This document shows positions 6,677 through 7,472 of a stretch of 7,472 bases of DNA, one piece after another. The notes under the pieces are model-generated. The model was not told the origin of the DNA. It ran no database searches and worked only from the letters and a program-made list of their open reading frames with translations. The position numbers and the translations under genes are program-made. The stretch comes from Planctomycetota bacterium. GTDB lineage: Bacteria; Planctomycetota; PUPC01; JACPCR01. Within the stretch, counting starts at the first letter, position 1. Each line of letters starts with the position of its first letter. The stretch is from NCBI GenBank assembly GCA_030740295.1, contig JASLXP010000368.1:1-7472 (forward strand). Reading direction: 5' to 3'.

Positions 6677-7472
6677 ATGATCGCTCGCATGGCACGAAAT
6701 CAAGCTCTGACCAATTTCTTCCTGCTTACTGTGATCCTGTGCCCGGGACCAGCCCTCGCAGAGGCTCCCAAGCACAAATTCATGGAGGCCTTTAGTGCTG
6801 CCGAGCGCGCCAGGCCGTTTGTCCAGGCTCGGTCGCGTACGGTACCGCAGAATTTCCTTGACGGGCAGTGGCAGGGAACCATTGCGGCGAGTGACGGCAA
6901 GACCTACTTCGGGCTTTCCTGCCACTCCGAAGCCCTGAACGCCCAGTTCTTCTCCTACGATCCCGCTGCGGATAAGATAAGGCACATCATCGACGTCGGC
7001 GCCTGGTGCGGTGAGACCGACAGCGTTGGCAAGGTCAATACGCAGGGCAAGATTCACTCGAACATCTACGAGCACGAGAGGAAGCTCTACATGAGCTCGA
7101 CCCGCTCTGCCAATCCAGAGTTTCCATACAAGGGTGGGCATTTCCTGAGCTATGACTTGAAAACCGGCGAGTGCCGGGACCTCGGTCATTTCAAAGACAC
7201 AAAAGGTGGCCTGATGTGCATGGTGCACGATCCGGTGTACCAGCGTCTCTATGCCATCAGCGAGGGCGGGCAAAAGCTCATCTACTACGACCTCAAGTCA
7301 GGGAAGATTACGACAGTCGGCATGATCGAGGAAAACGCGCAGCACACACGCACGCTGATCGCTGATCCAGAGGGCATCATTTACGGCAGCACCTGGGGTG
7401 GCTTGATCTATCGTTATGACCCAAAGCTGGACATGACATCCGGGCTGATCACTCTGTTGCCGAAAGACCCGG
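6677..7472 (+). CDS. Secreted beta-propeller protein (partial, runs off the right edge)
   Basis: 265 codons are visible without a stop. From ATG 6677 the product starts with a basic region (MIARMARNQ), a hydrophobic core (LTNFFLLTVILCPGP) and an ALA cleavage site at about residue 28, so it should be exported. A second ATG at 6689 also leaves the signal peptide intact; neither has a good Shine-Dalgarno. The mature part repeats a blade-like motif: FFSYDP (91-96), FLSYDL (156-161), LIYYDL (211-216) and IYRYDP (254-259), each followed by a turn and a strand (for example KTGECRDLG and KSGKITTVG), spaced about 45-65 residues. This is the pattern of an NHL/YncE/SMP-30-like or related beta-propeller. 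No catalytic residues can be assigned and no named family is claimed. Four cysteines lie in the visible mature part (residues 82, 111, 166 and 181). Its place after a sialidase-like protein and a mutarotase suggests a role in extracellular or periplasmic carbohydrate handling, but this is context only. Confidence 0.72.
   Translation, partial: MIARMARNQALTNFFLLTVILCPGPALAEAPKHKFMEAFSAAERARPFVQARSRTVPQNFLDGQWQGTIAASDGKTYFGLSCHSEALNAQFFSYDPAADKIRHIIDVGAWCGETDSVGKVNTQGKIHSNIYEHERKLYMSSTRSANPEFPYKGGHFLSYDLKTGECRDLGHFKDTKGGLMCMVHDPVYQRLYAISEGGQKLIYYDLKSGKITTVGMIEENAQHTRTLIADPEGIIYGSTWGGLIYRYDPKLDMTSGLITLLPKDP

Noticed and set aside
6392..7273. A 293-codon open frame on the - strand
   Set aside because: It lies opposite the propeller gene, whose + strand product has a signal peptide and regular blade motifs. 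The - strand product shows no recognisable domain.

Overview
The window looks like a piece of bacterial chromosome of moderate-to-high GC, with every supported gene on the + strand. It holds a run of housekeeping genes followed by a secreted carbohydrate-processing region. The mix of an NAD-type isocitrate dehydrogenase, an Asp-box 'sialidase family' protein with an extra N-terminal domain, a NanM-type mutarotase and a GC-rich palindromic dispersed-type repeat suggests the Verrucomicrobiota/Planctomycetota side of the tree. This is an inference from gene style; there is no rRNA or other phylogenetic marker to settle it.

Housekeeping half (1-3312): the C-terminal end of an isocitrate/isopropylmalate dehydrogenase family enzyme, most like NAD-dependent isocitrate dehydrogenase (1-261); a small YisB-like HNH protein, best started at a TTG with a strong Shine-Dalgarno (285-560); proC, pyrroline-5-carboxylate reductase, with a clear sigma70-like promoter (632-1441); a 21-codon ORF overlapping the proC stop; an unrecognised 179-residue cytosolic protein (1507-2046); and ispG, the 4Fe-4S enzyme of the MEP isoprenoid pathway, with all its iron-sulfur ligands intact (2158-3312).

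Accessory half (3313-7472): three consecutive genes for proteins with Sec signal peptides. They are an Asp-box sialidase-like propeller with an N-terminal beta-sandwich-like domain (3441-5120), a Kelch-type sialate mutarotase (NanM-like, 5219-6301), and a beta-propeller protein running off the right edge (6677-7472). The first two suggest a sialic-acid or acidic-sugar scavenging step: release of a sugar by the glycosidase, then interconversion of its anomers for uptake. No nanA, transporter or sulfatase lies in the window, so the pathway is not demonstrated.

The non-coding parts worth notice are a perfect 9+1+9 palindrome in front of the sialidase-like gene, which reads through in frame and could produce a false N-terminus, and a 375-base gap (6302-6676) that contains an imperfect 15-bp inverted repeat spanning about 241 bp and an unusually long stop-free frame leading into the last gene. 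I found no CRISPR array, tRNA, rRNA, transposase, convincing rho-independent terminator or clearly new multi-gene system.
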